A stretch of DNA of 64,000 nucleotides from Pseudomonas oryzihabitans. GTDB lineage: Bacteria > Pseudomonadota > Gammaproteobacteria > Pseudomonadales > Pseudomonadaceae. The translations under genes and the position numbers were made by a program. The stretch lies in contig NZ_CP013987.1 of the NCBI RefSeq assembly GCF_001518815.1, forward strand, positions 2,626,501 to 2,690,500. Direction: 5' to 3'. Of this stretch, positions 18,557-26,860 are shown one piece after another. The notes beneath the pieces were generated by a model. It searched no databases and had not been told where the DNA came from. It was given only the letters and a program-made list of their open reading frames with translations. Position 1 is the first letter of the stretch. Each line of letters starts with the position of its first letter.

Positions 18557-18702
18557 GACTGCTGTCTCTTGTTGATCAATAGCGTTTATTGATGTTCTAG
18601 GGGCAAGATTGGCAGCCGCAGATAAATCTATCCAATGCAAATATCGTCGCTATTATTCCACTTGGATAATCAATAAAGCCGGATTCGAGAGACAGGTAAT
18701 TC
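18557..18702. promoter_or_regulatory. Divergent promoter/operator region between galD-like gene and lysR
   Basis: The 146-bp region holds two dyads: ATCAATA-GCGTT-TATTGAT (18575-18593), a perfect 7-bp inverted repeat with 5-bp spacer placed just before the galD-like start, and TATCCAA (18629-18635) paired with TTGGATA (18662-18668). LysR-type regulators usually bind such interrupted dyads in the divergent region. The sequence GTTTATTGATGTT at 18584-18596 recurs with one change in front of dctA. Confidence 0.45.
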
Positions 18703-19602
18703 ATGGACTACGAGCTGCAAGACATTCGATCTTTCGTGAAGATCGCCGAACTGGGCAGCTTCCATGAAGCGGCCGATGCCCTGCACCTGTCGCAGCCAGC
18801 CCTGAGTCGGCGCATCAAGAAGCTGGAAGACGGTCTGGGCACGCCCCTGCTCGAACGCACCACTCGTCGCGTCGGCCTCACCAGTGTCGGACGGGATTTC
18901 CTGCCCAAGGCGCGCCGGCTGCTGGATGATTTCGAAGATTCCATCCTCAGCATCCGCGAACTGGCCGAACGCCAGACCGGCCAGGTCACCCTGGCCTGCA
19001 TCCCCACCGCGGCCTTCTACTTCCTGCCCTCGGTGATCCGCCAATACAACGCGCAATACCCCAAGATCCGCATCCGCCTACTGGACCTCAGTGCCAACGA
19101 TGGTCTGGAAGCCGTGCTGCGTGGCGAGGCGGACTTCGGCATCAACATGCTCAGCGGCCAGCACCCGGACATCGAGTTCGTGCCTCTGGTGCAGGAGCAG
19201 TTCGTGCTGGCCTGCCGGCGCGACCACGAACTGGCCGGGCGCCCGTCGATCAGCTGGGGCGAACTGGTCGAGCACCGGCTGATCGGCGTAGGTCGCCTGA
19301 GCGGCAACCGGGTGCTACTCGACCATGCCCTCTCCGCCCGTGGCATCCGTCCCAAGTGGTTCTATGAGGTACAGCACCTGTCCACCTCCCTGGGCATGGT
19401 GGAAGCCGGGCTGGGCGTCTCGGCCATGCCCAGCCTGGCCATGCCAGCCGCCGACCACCCGACGCTGGTCAGCGTGCCCCTTACCGATCCGGAGGTAACC
19501 CGGACCCTGGGCCTGGTGTCCCGGCGCGGCGCCTCCCTGTCCCCCGCCGCGGAAAAATTCGTCGCCATCCTGCTTGGCCAGTGGAAGACCGAACAGCCCT
19601 AG
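18703..19602 (+). CDS. LysR-family transcriptional regulator
   Basis: A 299-residue regulator with an N-terminal winged helix-turn-helix (FVKIAELGSFHEAADALHLS, then QPALSRRIKKLEDGLG) and a C-terminal LysR substrate-binding domain (about residues 90-295). It is transcribed divergently from the galD-like gene and most probably controls the galD-dctA-citM genes in response to a tricarboxylate or similar acid. The start ATG at 18703 is preceded by GACAGG. Resembles regulators of gallate/oxalomesaconate-type loci, but the effector is inferred only from context. Confidence 0.9.
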   Translation: MDYELQDIRSFVKIAELGSFHEAADALHLSQPALSRRIKKLEDGLGTPLLERTTRRVGLTSVGRDFLPKARRLLDDFEDSILSIRELAERQTGQVTLACIPTAAFYFLPSVIRQYNAQYPKIRIRLLDLSANDGLEAVLRGEADFGINMLSGQHPDIEFVPLVQEQFVLACRRDHELAGRPSISWGELVEHRLIGVGRLSGNRVLLDHALSARGIRPKWFYEVQHLSTSLGMVEAGLGVSAMPSLAMPAADHPTLVSVPLTDPEVTRTLGLVSRRGASLSPAAEKFVAILLGQWKTEQP

Positions 19603-19722
19603 CGCGGGTCCTGTATGCCATCGCGTCCCGAGCCGAGGCGGCCAAGCGCCAGTATCCAGTGAACGCCGCCCCTGATCGGATGGTCTGTTGGCTGCAATAA
19701 CTGGTTACGGTCGAGTCCGCTC

Positions 19723-20664
19723 ATGTCCCTCGCGCGATTACCGCGTCCCGCTCTGCGCCTGCCGACCCTCAAGGGTGGGCAGCCCCTGCCATTCCGGTTG
19801 GCTGCCACTCTGGTCGTGGCCACCCTGCTGGCCGGCTGCTCGCCCCTCCAGCATGGTTTCCTCGTGCCCGCAGGGCTCGCCGCCAGTGGCGAGCGGGACC
19901 TGCTGCAGTGGATCGTCGGCCTGGCGCTGGTGGTAGTGCTGCCGGTGATCCTGCTGACCCCGCTCATCGTCTGGCGCTATCGCCACGGCAACGATCGCGC
20001 TGCCTACCGGCCGCGCTGGGAGTTCTCCTGGCTGCTGGACATCTTCGCCTGGGGCGTGCCGGCGCTGATCGTGGTAGCCCTGGCCTTCCTGGTCTGGACC
20101 CGGACCCATAGCCTGGACCCCTATCGCTCGCCAACGCCCAGCGTGGCGCCGCTGGAGGTCCAGGTGATCGGCCTGGACTGGAAGTGGCTGTTCCTCTACC
20201 CCGAGCAGGGCATCGCCAGTGTCAACGAACTGGTCCTGCCGGCGGGCCGTCCGGTACAGCTCAAGCTCACCAGCGATACGGTGATGCAGTCGCTGCTGTT
20301 GCCGCGCCTGGGCGGCCAGATCTATGCCATGGCCGGCATGCAGACGCAGCGCTATCTGCAGATTCCCGCGCCCGGCCAGTTCGAGGGACGCAATGCTCAG
20401 TACAGCGGTAAGGGCTTCCAGGACCAGCACTTCCCGATCCGGGTGTTGGGCGAGGCCGACTTTCAAGCCTGGATCCAAAGGGTGGGTCAGGCTCGCGAGG
20501 CGCTGGACTGCGCTCATTACCAGGTGCTGGCCCGCCCCGGCACCCTGGAGCAGGCCGCCGAGCTGCGCCTGACCCAACCCGCTCTCTTCGCCTGGGTGCT
20601 GGCGCGCTATCGCCAGGATCCGGTACCCGCCTGCGACACCTTCACCGGAGCCGCCCATGACTGA
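19723..20664 (+). CDS. cyoA: Cytochrome o ubiquinol oxidase subunit II
   Basis: A 313-residue lipoprotein subunit of a heme-copper quinol oxidase. The long N-terminal leader ends in a lipobox (LLAGC, Cys39), followed by two membrane segments (about residues 60-85 and 105-128) and a periplasmic cupredoxin-like domain starting near VQVIGLDWKWLFLYPEQGIA. The CuA ligands of cytochrome c oxidases are absent, as expected for a quinol oxidase. The stretch GKGFQDQHFPI replaces the more usual GPGFS-type motif, so this is a somewhat divergent Cyo branch. The stop overlaps the start of cyoB by eight bases. No strong ribosome-binding site is visible before the start. Confidence 0.88.
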   Translation: MSLARLPRPALRLPTLKGGQPLPFRLAATLVVATLLAGCSPLQHGFLVPAGLAASGERDLLQWIVGLALVVVLPVILLTPLIVWRYRHGNDRAAYRPRWEFSWLLDIFAWGVPALIVVALAFLVWTRTHSLDPYRSPTPSVAPLEVQVIGLDWKWLFLYPEQGIASVNELVLPAGRPVQLKLTSDTVMQSLLLPRLGGQIYAMAGMQTQRYLQIPAPGQFEGRNAQYSGKGFQDQHFPIRVLGEADFQAWIQRVGQAREALDCAHYQVLARPGTLEQAAELRLTQPALFAWVLARYRQDPVPACDTFTGAAHD

Positions 20665-22720
20665 CTCCTCGGCCCTCTGGCACCTGCTGTTCGGCCGCCT
20701 GGGCTACGACGCCCTGCCCTTCTACAGCTTGGTCGCCACCTGCGGCGCCAGCGTGGTGATCCTCGGCGCCCTCGCCACGGCCGGGGTGATCACCTGGCTC
20801 GGCAAATGGCGCTATCTCTGGCAGGAGTGGTTCACCAGCCTGGACCACAAGCGCATCGGCATCATGTATGTGGTGCTGGCCCTGGCGATGTTCAGCCGTG
20901 GCGTGGTGGAAGGGGTGATGATGCGCACCCAGCAGGCCCTGGCCATCGACGCGCCGGGCTATCTGCCGCCGGAACACTTCGGGCAGCTGTTCAGCACCCA
21001 TGGCACCATCATGGTGTTCTTCGTCGCCATGCCCTTCCTGACGGGGCTGATCAACTTCGTCATGCCGCTGCAGATCGGCGCCCGCGACGTGCGCTTTCCG
21101 CTGCTCAATGCCATCAGCCTCTGGCTGACGGTAGCCGGCGCGGCGCTGGTGATGGTCTCACTGGTGCTGGGGCGCTTCTCCACTGGCGGCTGGAGCGGCT
21201 ACCCGCCCTATACCGGCATCGAATACCAGCCCGGCGTCGGCCCGGACTACTGGATCTGGGCGCTGACCCTTAGCTCCCTGGGCAGCACCCTCACCGGCCT
21301 CAACTTCGCGGTGACTCTCTACAAGGAGCGGGCGCCGGGCATGCGCCTGTTCCACATGTCGCTGTTCAGCTGGACGGCGCTGTGCACCAGCATCCTGATG
21401 ATCTTCGCCATGCCGCCGCTGACCGTGGCCACCCTGCTGCTGGCCCTGGACCGCTACCTGGACTTCCACTTCTTCACCAATACCCAGGGCGGCAACCTGA
21501 TGAATTACATCAACCTGTTCTGGCTGTTCGGCCACCCGGAGGTGTACATCCTCATCCTGCCGGCCTTCGGGGTGTTTTCCGAGGTCTTCGCCACCTTTTC
21601 CACCAAGCGTCTCTATGGCTATCACTCGCTGGTCTGGGCCACCCTGGTGATCGCCGTGTTGTCCTTTACCGTCTGGCTGCACCACTTCTTCACCATGGGC
21701 CAGAGCCCCAGGATCAACGCCGCCTTCGGCATCGCCACCATGCTCATCGGCATTCCCACCGGGGTGAAGATCTACGACTGGATGGCAACCATGTTCCGCG
21801 GTCGCATCCGCCTGACCACGCCGCTGATCTACGCGGTGATGTTCATCATGCTGTTCGTGATCGGCGGCCTCACCGGCATCACCCTGGCCACACCGCCGGT
21901 GGACTACCAGGTGCACAACACCGTCTACCTGGTCGCCCACTTCCACAACATGCTGATCCCGGGAATGCTGTTCGGCATGCTGGCCGGCTACCACTTCTGG
22001 TTTCCCAAGGCCTTCGGCTTCCGCCTCGACGAACGCTGGGGCCGCATCGCCGCGCTGAATTTCGGCCTGGGCTTCATCCTCGCCTTCATGCCCCTGTATG
22101 TGCTGGGCGTCTCCGGTCTGCCGCGGCGCAGCCAAGCCATCCACAACCCCGATTTCGCCCCGCTGCTGTGGGTCGCCGAACTCGGCGCGGTGGTGCTGCT
22201 GGCCGCCCTGGGCAGCCTGGTGATTCAGCTGGTGGTGAGCATTCGTCGCCGCGACAGTGCGCGGGTGCCGGCGGGTGATCCCTGGAACGGCCGCACCCTG
22301 GAATGGGCGGTCGCCGCGCCGCCGCCGGAGTACAACTTCGCCGTGCCGCTGCCGATCAACGACCGGGATCCCTTCACCTGGCTCAAGGAACAAGGCCTGG
22401 CCTACGACCGGCCGCGGACCTATGCCGATCTGGTGCTTCCCAAGAACAGTGCCGTCCCGGCCATCGTCGGCGCGGCGGGCTTCGCCTGTGCCTTCGGCCT
22501 GGTGTGGCACATCGGCTGGATGGCCGTACTGGGGCTGCTGGTGGCCTGGGGGGCGGTCATCGCCCGCAGCTTCCAGCGCGATACCGAGCGACTGATCTCG
22601 GCGGCGGACGTTCGGCGCGAACATGAAGCCTGGCTGGATGAGGTCGCCGCGACCCGCCCGGTCACGCGCGACGAGGAAACCAGCCCGGGCAATCGTGGCC
22701 TGGCGGAGATGGGGCCATGA
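20657..22720 (+). CDS. cyoB: Cytochrome o ubiquinol oxidase subunit I
   Basis: The 687-residue catalytic subunit that reduces oxygen to water and pumps protons. Visible landmarks are SLDHKRIGIMYVVLAL, STHGTIMVFFVAMPFL with a heme-ligand His, WLFGHPEVYILILPAFG (CuB His and the cross-linked Tyr of the K channel), HHFFTMG, and the heme ligands in VAHFHNMLIPGM. The C-terminal extension with extra membrane segments, typical of CyoB over cytochrome c oxidases, is present. It overlaps cyoA at its start and cyoC at its stop (ATGA). Confidence 0.93.
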   Translation: MTDSSALWHLLFGRLGYDALPFYSLVATCGASVVILGALATAGVITWLGKWRYLWQEWFTSLDHKRIGIMYVVLALAMFSRGVVEGVMMRTQQALAIDAPGYLPPEHFGQLFSTHGTIMVFFVAMPFLTGLINFVMPLQIGARDVRFPLLNAISLWLTVAGAALVMVSLVLGRFSTGGWSGYPPYTGIEYQPGVGPDYWIWALTLSSLGSTLTGLNFAVTLYKERAPGMRLFHMSLFSWTALCTSILMIFAMPPLTVATLLLALDRYLDFHFFTNTQGGNLMNYINLFWLFGHPEVYILILPAFGVFSEVFATFSTKRLYGYHSLVWATLVIAVLSFTVWLHHFFTMGQSPRINAAFGIATMLIGIPTGVKIYDWMATMFRGRIRLTTPLIYAVMFIMLFVIGGLTGITLATPPVDYQVHNTVYLVAHFHNMLIPGMLFGMLAGYHFWFPKAFGFRLDERWGRIAALNFGLGFILAFMPLYVLGVSGLPRRSQAIHNPDFAPLLWVAELGAVVLLAALGSLVIQLVVSIRRRDSARVPAGDPWNGRTLEWAVAAPPPEYNFAVPLPINDRDPFTWLKEQGLAYDRPRTYADLVLPKNSAVPAIVGAAGFACAFGLVWHIGWMAVLGLLVAWGAVIARSFQRDTERLISAADVRREHEAWLDEVAATRPVTRDEETSPGNRGLAEMGP

Positions 22721-23346
22721 GTTCGCGTGACATGAACCACGCTGGTCTCAACGTCGGCGCCACCGATCACGCGACCCACGCCGAGGCTGAGTACTCGCTG
22801 TTCGGTTTCTGGATTTTCCTGATGAGCGACGCCCTGGTGTTCGCGCTGCTGTTCGCCATCTATGCGACGCTGCAGCACGCCACCGCCGGGGGGCCAGTCG
22901 CTCGCGACGTCTTCGAACTGGGCAGCGTGACCCTGCAGACCCTGGTGCTGCTGGCCAGCAGCTTCACCTATGGCCTCGCCTCGCTGGCGATGAAATACCA
23001 CGAGGGCCGCCTGCGTCCCCTGGTGACCTGGCTGCTGGTGACCCTGGCGCTGGGCCTGGTCTTTCTCGGCCTGGAGCTGCACGACTTCCTGGGTATGGCG
23101 GACAAAGGTGCCCTGCCCCAGCGCAGTGCCTTCCTGTCGGCGTTCTTCGCCCTGGTGGGCATGCACGGGGTGCACGTCGCCTGTGGCTGCCTGTGGCTGG
23201 TGGTGATGCTGGTGCAACTGAGGGTGTTCGGCCTGGATACGTCCGTGAAGACCCGGCTGATGCGCCTGGGGCTGTTCTGGCACTTTCTCGATATCGTCTG
23301 GGTCGCCATCCTGTCGGTGGTCTACCTGCAGGGGCTGTTGCCATGA
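22717..23346 (+). CDS. cyoC: Cytochrome o ubiquinol oxidase subunit III
   Basis: A 209-residue membrane protein with five predicted helices, matching CyoC length. It shows EYSLFGFWIFLMSDALVF at the first helix and MHGVHVACGCLWL near the fourth. It starts in the ATGA overlap with cyoB and ends in an ATGA overlap with cyoD, so all four subunits should be translated as a coupled unit. Confidence 0.92.
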   Translation: MSSRDMNHAGLNVGATDHATHAEAEYSLFGFWIFLMSDALVFALLFAIYATLQHATAGGPVARDVFELGSVTLQTLVLLASSFTYGLASLAMKYHEGRLRPLVTWLLVTLALGLVFLGLELHDFLGMADKGALPQRSAFLSAFFALVGMHGVHVACGCLWLVVMLVQLRVFGLDTSVKTRLMRLGLFWHFLDIVWVAILSVVYLQGLLP

Positions 23347-23651
23347 AGCGTGACGACTATCGCCGCGAATTGGCGAGCTATGTGACTGGCCTGACGCTGG
23401 CCGTGCTGTTGAGCCTGATACCCATCGCCCTCATCCAGTTTCCCAGCCTGCCGCGCGGAACCACCCTTGGCGTCATCTTTGGCCTGGGCTTGCTGCAGAT
23501 CCTGGTGCACCTGCGTTGCTTCCTGCATATCAGCCTGGGTCGTTCGCACCGCCACGACCTCTATCTGCTGCTGTTCACCAGCCTGATCCTGGTGCTGATG
23601 GTGGTGGGCAGCCTGGTGGTGCTGGGGGATCTGCATCACCGCATGGGTTGA
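23343..23651 (+). CDS. cyoD: Cytochrome o ubiquinol oxidase subunit IV
   Basis: A 102-residue protein with three hydrophobic helices, the size and layout of CyoD, which assists assembly of the CuB site. The start at 23343 (MKRDDYRREL) is chosen because it forms the ATGA overlap with cyoC; the reading frame is open further upstream inside cyoC but without any start signal. It is the last gene of the run. cyoE, the heme o synthase that usually follows, is absent here and a hairpin ends the unit instead. Confidence 0.88.
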   Translation: MKRDDYRRELASYVTGLTLAVLLSLIPIALIQFPSLPRGTTLGVIFGLGLLQILVHLRCFLHISLGRSHRHDLYLLLFTSLILVLMVVGSLVVLGDLHHRMG

Positions 23652-23656
23652 GCGCA

Positions 23657-23682
23657 GTTGCCGCCCCTCCAGGGGCGGCAAC
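23657..23682. terminator. GC-rich hairpin between convergent cyoD and PQQ-dehydrogenase genes
   Basis: GTTGCCGCCCC and GGGGCGGCAAC form a perfect 11-bp stem with loop TCCA, directly after the cyoD stop and before the end of the convergent gene. There is no clear T-run on either side, so it may act as a weak bidirectional terminator or simply as an mRNA end stabiliser. Confidence 0.55.
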
Positions 23683-23704
23683 GCGATCGTCTCTCGGCAG
23701 GGCC

Positions 23705-25000
23705 TTACTGGGTGCGAGTCACGCGCCAGATGGTGTTGGCCAGGTCGTCGGCGATGATGACGCCACCCCGCTGATCCACCGCCACCCCGACCGGTCGGCC
23801 ACGGGTCTTGCCGTCTTCGCCATAGAAGCCGGTGGCGAAATCGACAGGCTCGCCGGCGGGACGGCCATCCTTGAAGGGCACGAACACCACCCGGTAACCC
23901 ACCGGCTTGTCGCGGTTCCAGCTGCCGTGTTCGCCAACGAAGACACCGTCGGTGAACTGCCCGCCCACCGCCGCGGTGGAAAAGCTCAGGCCCAGGGCGG
24001 CAACGTGAGAGCCCAGGCTGTAATCGGGCTTGATGGCCGCCGCCACCTTGGCTGGATCCTGCGGCTTGACCCGCGGATCGGCGTTCTGGCCCCAGTAGCT
24101 GTAAGGCCAGCCATAGAAGCCGCCCTCACGAATCGAGGTCAGGTAGTCGGGCACCAGGTCCGGGCCGAGTTCGTCACGCTCGTTGGCCACTGCCCAGAGC
24201 TGGCCGTTGCCGGGCTGCATGGCCAGCGCCGTGGGATTGCGCACCCCGGTGGCATAGGCCTTGTGGGCGCCACTCTCGGCATCGATCTGCCAGATCTCCG
24301 CGCGATTCACCTCGACGTCCAGGCCACGTTCGCCGACGTTGCTGTTGGAGCCGATGCCGACATAGAGGTAGCGGCCATCAGGACTCGCGGCGAGCGACTT
24401 GGTCCAGTGGTGATTGATCGCCGCCGGCAGGTCCACCACCTTGGTCGGCGCGGCACCGGCCTGGGTCTGGCCGTCCTGGTAGGGAAAGCTCACCAGGGCA
24501 TCCTGGTTGGCCACATAGATGCGGCCATTCGCGAAGGCCAGGCCGTAGGGGGCGTTGAGATTCTCCGCGAATACCGTCTTGAGTTCGTAGGTGCCGTCGC
24601 CGTCGGCGTCGCGCAGCAGGGTCAGGCGATTGCCACCCTTCACCTGGGTGTTGCCCTTGGCCTTGATGTAGCCGGCGATGACGTCCTTGGGCTTGAGCTT
24701 GGGCGCATTGCCGCCCCGGCCTTCGGCTACCAGGATGTCGCCGTTGGGCAGCACCAGCATCTGCCGGGGAATGCGCAGGTCGGTGGCGATGGCGGTGATC
24801 TTGTAGCCTTGGGGAACGGCAGGCGTGCGGTCGCCCCAGGCCGCCGGCTCGGCGATCTTCATGCTCGGCAGGAGGCCGCGCTGGGGTTCAGGCAGCTTGG
24901 GATCGGGACCTCGGGCCTGGGTATCGGCGCCACCCTCGCCACCGCACGCGGCGAGCAACATGGCCAGACTGAGGGCGCTCAGGGCTCTTGGCGTGCTCAT
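23705..25000 (-). CDS. PQQ-type sugar/sorbosone dehydrogenase-like lipoprotein
   Basis: A 431-residue exported protein with a lipobox (MLLAACGGEG) so it should be anchored in a membrane facing the periplasm. The mature part is a six-bladed propeller of the GSDH family (soluble glucose dehydrogenase / L-sorbosone dehydrogenase): QMLVLPNGDILVAEGRGG, LNAPYGLAFANGRIYVAN, HHWTKSLAASPDGRYLYVG, GVRNPTALAMQPG, and GSWNRDKPVGYRV near the end. Such enzymes oxidise sugars or aldehydes with PQQ. No heme-binding CxxCH is present, so electrons would pass to another carrier; the quinol oxidase genes lie directly next door in convergent orientation. Overlaps the end of the DUF2231 gene by four bases. Many relatives are uncharacterised, so catalytic activity is inferred. 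Confidence 0.82.
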   Translation of the reverse strand: MSTPRALSALSLAMLLAACGGEGGADTQARGPDPKLPEPQRGLLPSMKIAEPAAWGDRTPAVPQGYKITAIATDLRIPRQMLVLPNGDILVAEGRGGNAPKLKPKDVIAGYIKAKGNTQVKGGNRLTLLRDADGDGTYELKTVFAENLNAPYGLAFANGRIYVANQDALVSFPYQDGQTQAGAAPTKVVDLPAAINHHWTKSLAASPDGRYLYVGIGSNSNVGERGLDVEVNRAEIWQIDAESGAHKAYATGVRNPTALAMQPGNGQLWAVANERDELGPDLVPDYLTSIREGGFYGWPYSYWGQNADPRVKPQDPAKVAAAIKPDYSLGSHVAALGLSFSTAAVGGQFTDGVFVGEHGSWNRDKPVGYRVVFVPFKDGRPAGEPVDFATGFYGEDGKTRGRPVGVAVDQRGGVIIADDLANTIWRVTRTQ

Positions 25001-25425
25001 CGGGTCACCTCCGAACGCAGATTGGACAGGCCGATCCAGGCAGCCGCCAGGCTCAGCACCGTGACGACCACCGAGAGGATCAGCCCGTTAGGCATCACCG
25101 CCCAGGCATCCTTGGCGTGTTCGAAGGCATTGACCAGCCCGAGCACCCAGGCCAGCAACAGCAGGAGGAAGTAGATCGCCGGCCGGCCACCCTTGCGTTC
25201 GGCGCGGATCAGATTGACCAGCGCGAACAGCAGCGCCAGCCCCGACAGCAGCAGGGCGCCAGCGATCAGCCAGGCCGCGAAGTTGGCCCACTGGATGTGA
25301 TAGGTCTGGTAATAGGCGATATCGCTGAGCAGACCGCCGATAAACAGCGGCACAGAGCCGCCCAACAGCAGCGCATGCAGCGGGCCGGGCCGGACGGGAT
25401 GGTAATGATGGGCAGCTACGGTCAC
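24997..25425 (-). CDS. DUF2231 four-helix membrane protein
   Basis: A 142-residue inner-membrane protein with four hydrophobic helices and a His-rich start (MTVAAHHYHPVRPGPLHALL), matching DUF2231. The GTG start at 25425 has an ideal AAGGAG six bases upstream, so it is preferred over the longer frame. Its stop overlaps the start of the PQQ-dehydrogenase-like gene (ATGA), so the two are translationally coupled. DUF2231 proteins are frequently found beside such dehydrogenases; a role as membrane partner or electron acceptor is inference only. Confidence 0.8.
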   Translation of the reverse strand: MTVAAHHYHPVRPGPLHALLLGGSVPLFIGGLLSDIAYYQTYHIQWANFAAWLIAGALLLSGLALLFALVNLIRAERKGGRPAIYFLLLLLAWVLGLVNAFEHAKDAWAVMPNGLILSVVVTVLSLAAAWIGLSNLRSEVTR

Positions 25426-25688
25426 TGACGACTCCTTTTCATGACGGGACGCCGTGGGCCGAATGGCCACCACGACGGGAAGGACGCACTGAAAAGGATT
25501 GCTGGCGCGCGAGGTTAGTTCAGCCGTATCGCTTGGCGGACACCTCTTGAAAAAGAAGAGATAATGACAGGCTCGTTGCAGCCGCAGCGTCTACCAGGCG
25601 CCTGCGCGGACGGGCCGTCCCTGCAATCCGCTGTCCAGCCGCCGACCATCGGGCTGGATGTCACCTCGTCTACAGGAATTCCTCGCGC

Positions 25689-26813
25689 ATGACCTCTTCC
25701 CGGTCCGTCGACCAGGCCTCCCGGCGCGCGGCCATCGCCCTCGCCTTCTGCCTGCCCAGCGACGTGCTGCTCTACCTCGTCCTGCCCATGTACGCCTCGG
25801 TCTTCGGCATCACCCTGATCGAAGCCGGCATCCTGCTGGCCGCCAACCGGGTGATCCGCATCGTCGGCTATCGCTACGTGGTGCAGCTCTATGCCCGTTT
25901 CGGCGATCGGCGCAGCCTGGTGGTGGCCGCCGCGGTGGCCGCGCTCTGCGCCCTGGGCAATGCCAACCTCTCGGGCTTCTGGGCGTTGCTGGGACTCCGC
26001 CTGGCCTGGGGCCTGAGTTTCGCCACCTTCAACCTGTCTACCCAGGTGCTGGCCACCGCCGATCCGGCCGGTGCTGCCCGGCGCACCGGTACGTCCCGGT
26101 CGCTGATCGCCATCGGTCCCATGCTCGCCCTATCCGCGGGTGCCTGGCTCACCCTGCAATACGGGCCGCGCGCGGTGCTGCTGCTCTGCAGCGGCCTCTG
26201 CCTGATCGGCCTGCTGCTGGCGCTGGGGCTGCCCAGCGCCGGGCACCAGTTACCGGCACCCGGGCGCCGCCTGCGCTGGCCGGATCGCATCGTCACCTGG
26301 TCCTTCATCGAAGGAGTGACCCTGGACGGTCTGTTCATCTTTGGCCTGTCGGCCTTTTCCCAGGCGGTGCTGGGCGGCGACGCGGTGCTGGTGGCCGGGC
26401 TGCTGATGGCGCTGCGTTATGTGTCCGACATGCTGCTCAGCCCGCTCGGCGGCCGGGCGGCGGATCGCTATGGCGCAGCGCCCATGCTGGTGGCCTGCTC
26501 GACGTTGACGGCGCTATCGCTGACCGCCTTCGGCTTCCATTGGCTGATCCTCGGCGCCGGCGGGGTGCTCATCCTGCGCGCCCTGCAGATCCCCCTGGTG
26601 GTGACCCTGGTCGCCACCCGCCATCCGGGTCAGGCACGGCTACCGGCGCTAGCGTCCAACGCCATGTGGCGCGACGTGGGTGCCAGCGTGGGGCCGCTGC
26701 TGGCGGGCGTGCTCATCCCGCTGGTGCCTTCGACCCTGCTGTACCCGCTGTCCGGCCTGGCCATCCTGGTCAGCTCCCTGGCGTGCCTGAAATTGAAACC
26801 GGCTTCCGAGTAG
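25689..26813 (+). CDS. MFS transporter
   Basis: A 374-residue major facilitator with about 11-12 hydrophobic segments (for example AIALAFCLPSDVLLYLVLPM and FIEGVTLDGLFIFGLSAFSQ). The motif-A-like loop is RFGDRRSLVV. The length is on the short side for MFS. It stands alone between a divergent DUF2231 gene and a convergent peptidase, with AGGAA upstream of its start. No substrate clue is visible; a small-molecule exporter is the default guess. Confidence 0.8.
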   Translation: MTSSRSVDQASRRAAIALAFCLPSDVLLYLVLPMYASVFGITLIEAGILLAANRVIRIVGYRYVVQLYARFGDRRSLVVAAAVAALCALGNANLSGFWALLGLRLAWGLSFATFNLSTQVLATADPAGAARRTGTSRSLIAIGPMLALSAGAWLTLQYGPRAVLLLCSGLCLIGLLLALGLPSAGHQLPAPGRRLRWPDRIVTWSFIEGVTLDGLFIFGLSAFSQAVLGGDAVLVAGLLMALRYVSDMLLSPLGGRAADRYGAAPMLVACSTLTALSLTAFGFHWLILGAGGVLILRALQIPLVVTLVATRHPGQARLPALASNAMWRDVGASVGPLLAGVLIPLVPSTLLYPLSGLAILVSSLACLKLKPASE

Positions 26814-26821
26814 CTATCCCC

Positions 26822-26850
26822 ACCCTGGCGTCTATTGCGGACGCCAGGGT
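26822..26850. terminator. Perfect 11-bp hairpin between convergent MFS and M20 peptidase genes
   Basis: ACCCTGGCGTC (26822-26832) pairs perfectly with GACGCCAGGGT (26840-26850) around the loop TATTGCG. It lies in the 47-bp gap between two convergent genes, a position typical of a shared terminator, although no T-run follows on either strand. Confidence 0.55.
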
Positions 26851-26860
26851 CTGCCTGCCG

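Noticed and set aside
21158-22624. 488-codon open frame opposite cyoB
   Set aside because: Antisense of a conserved membrane subunit; product is a low-complexity His/Gln/Asp-rich string without any motif.
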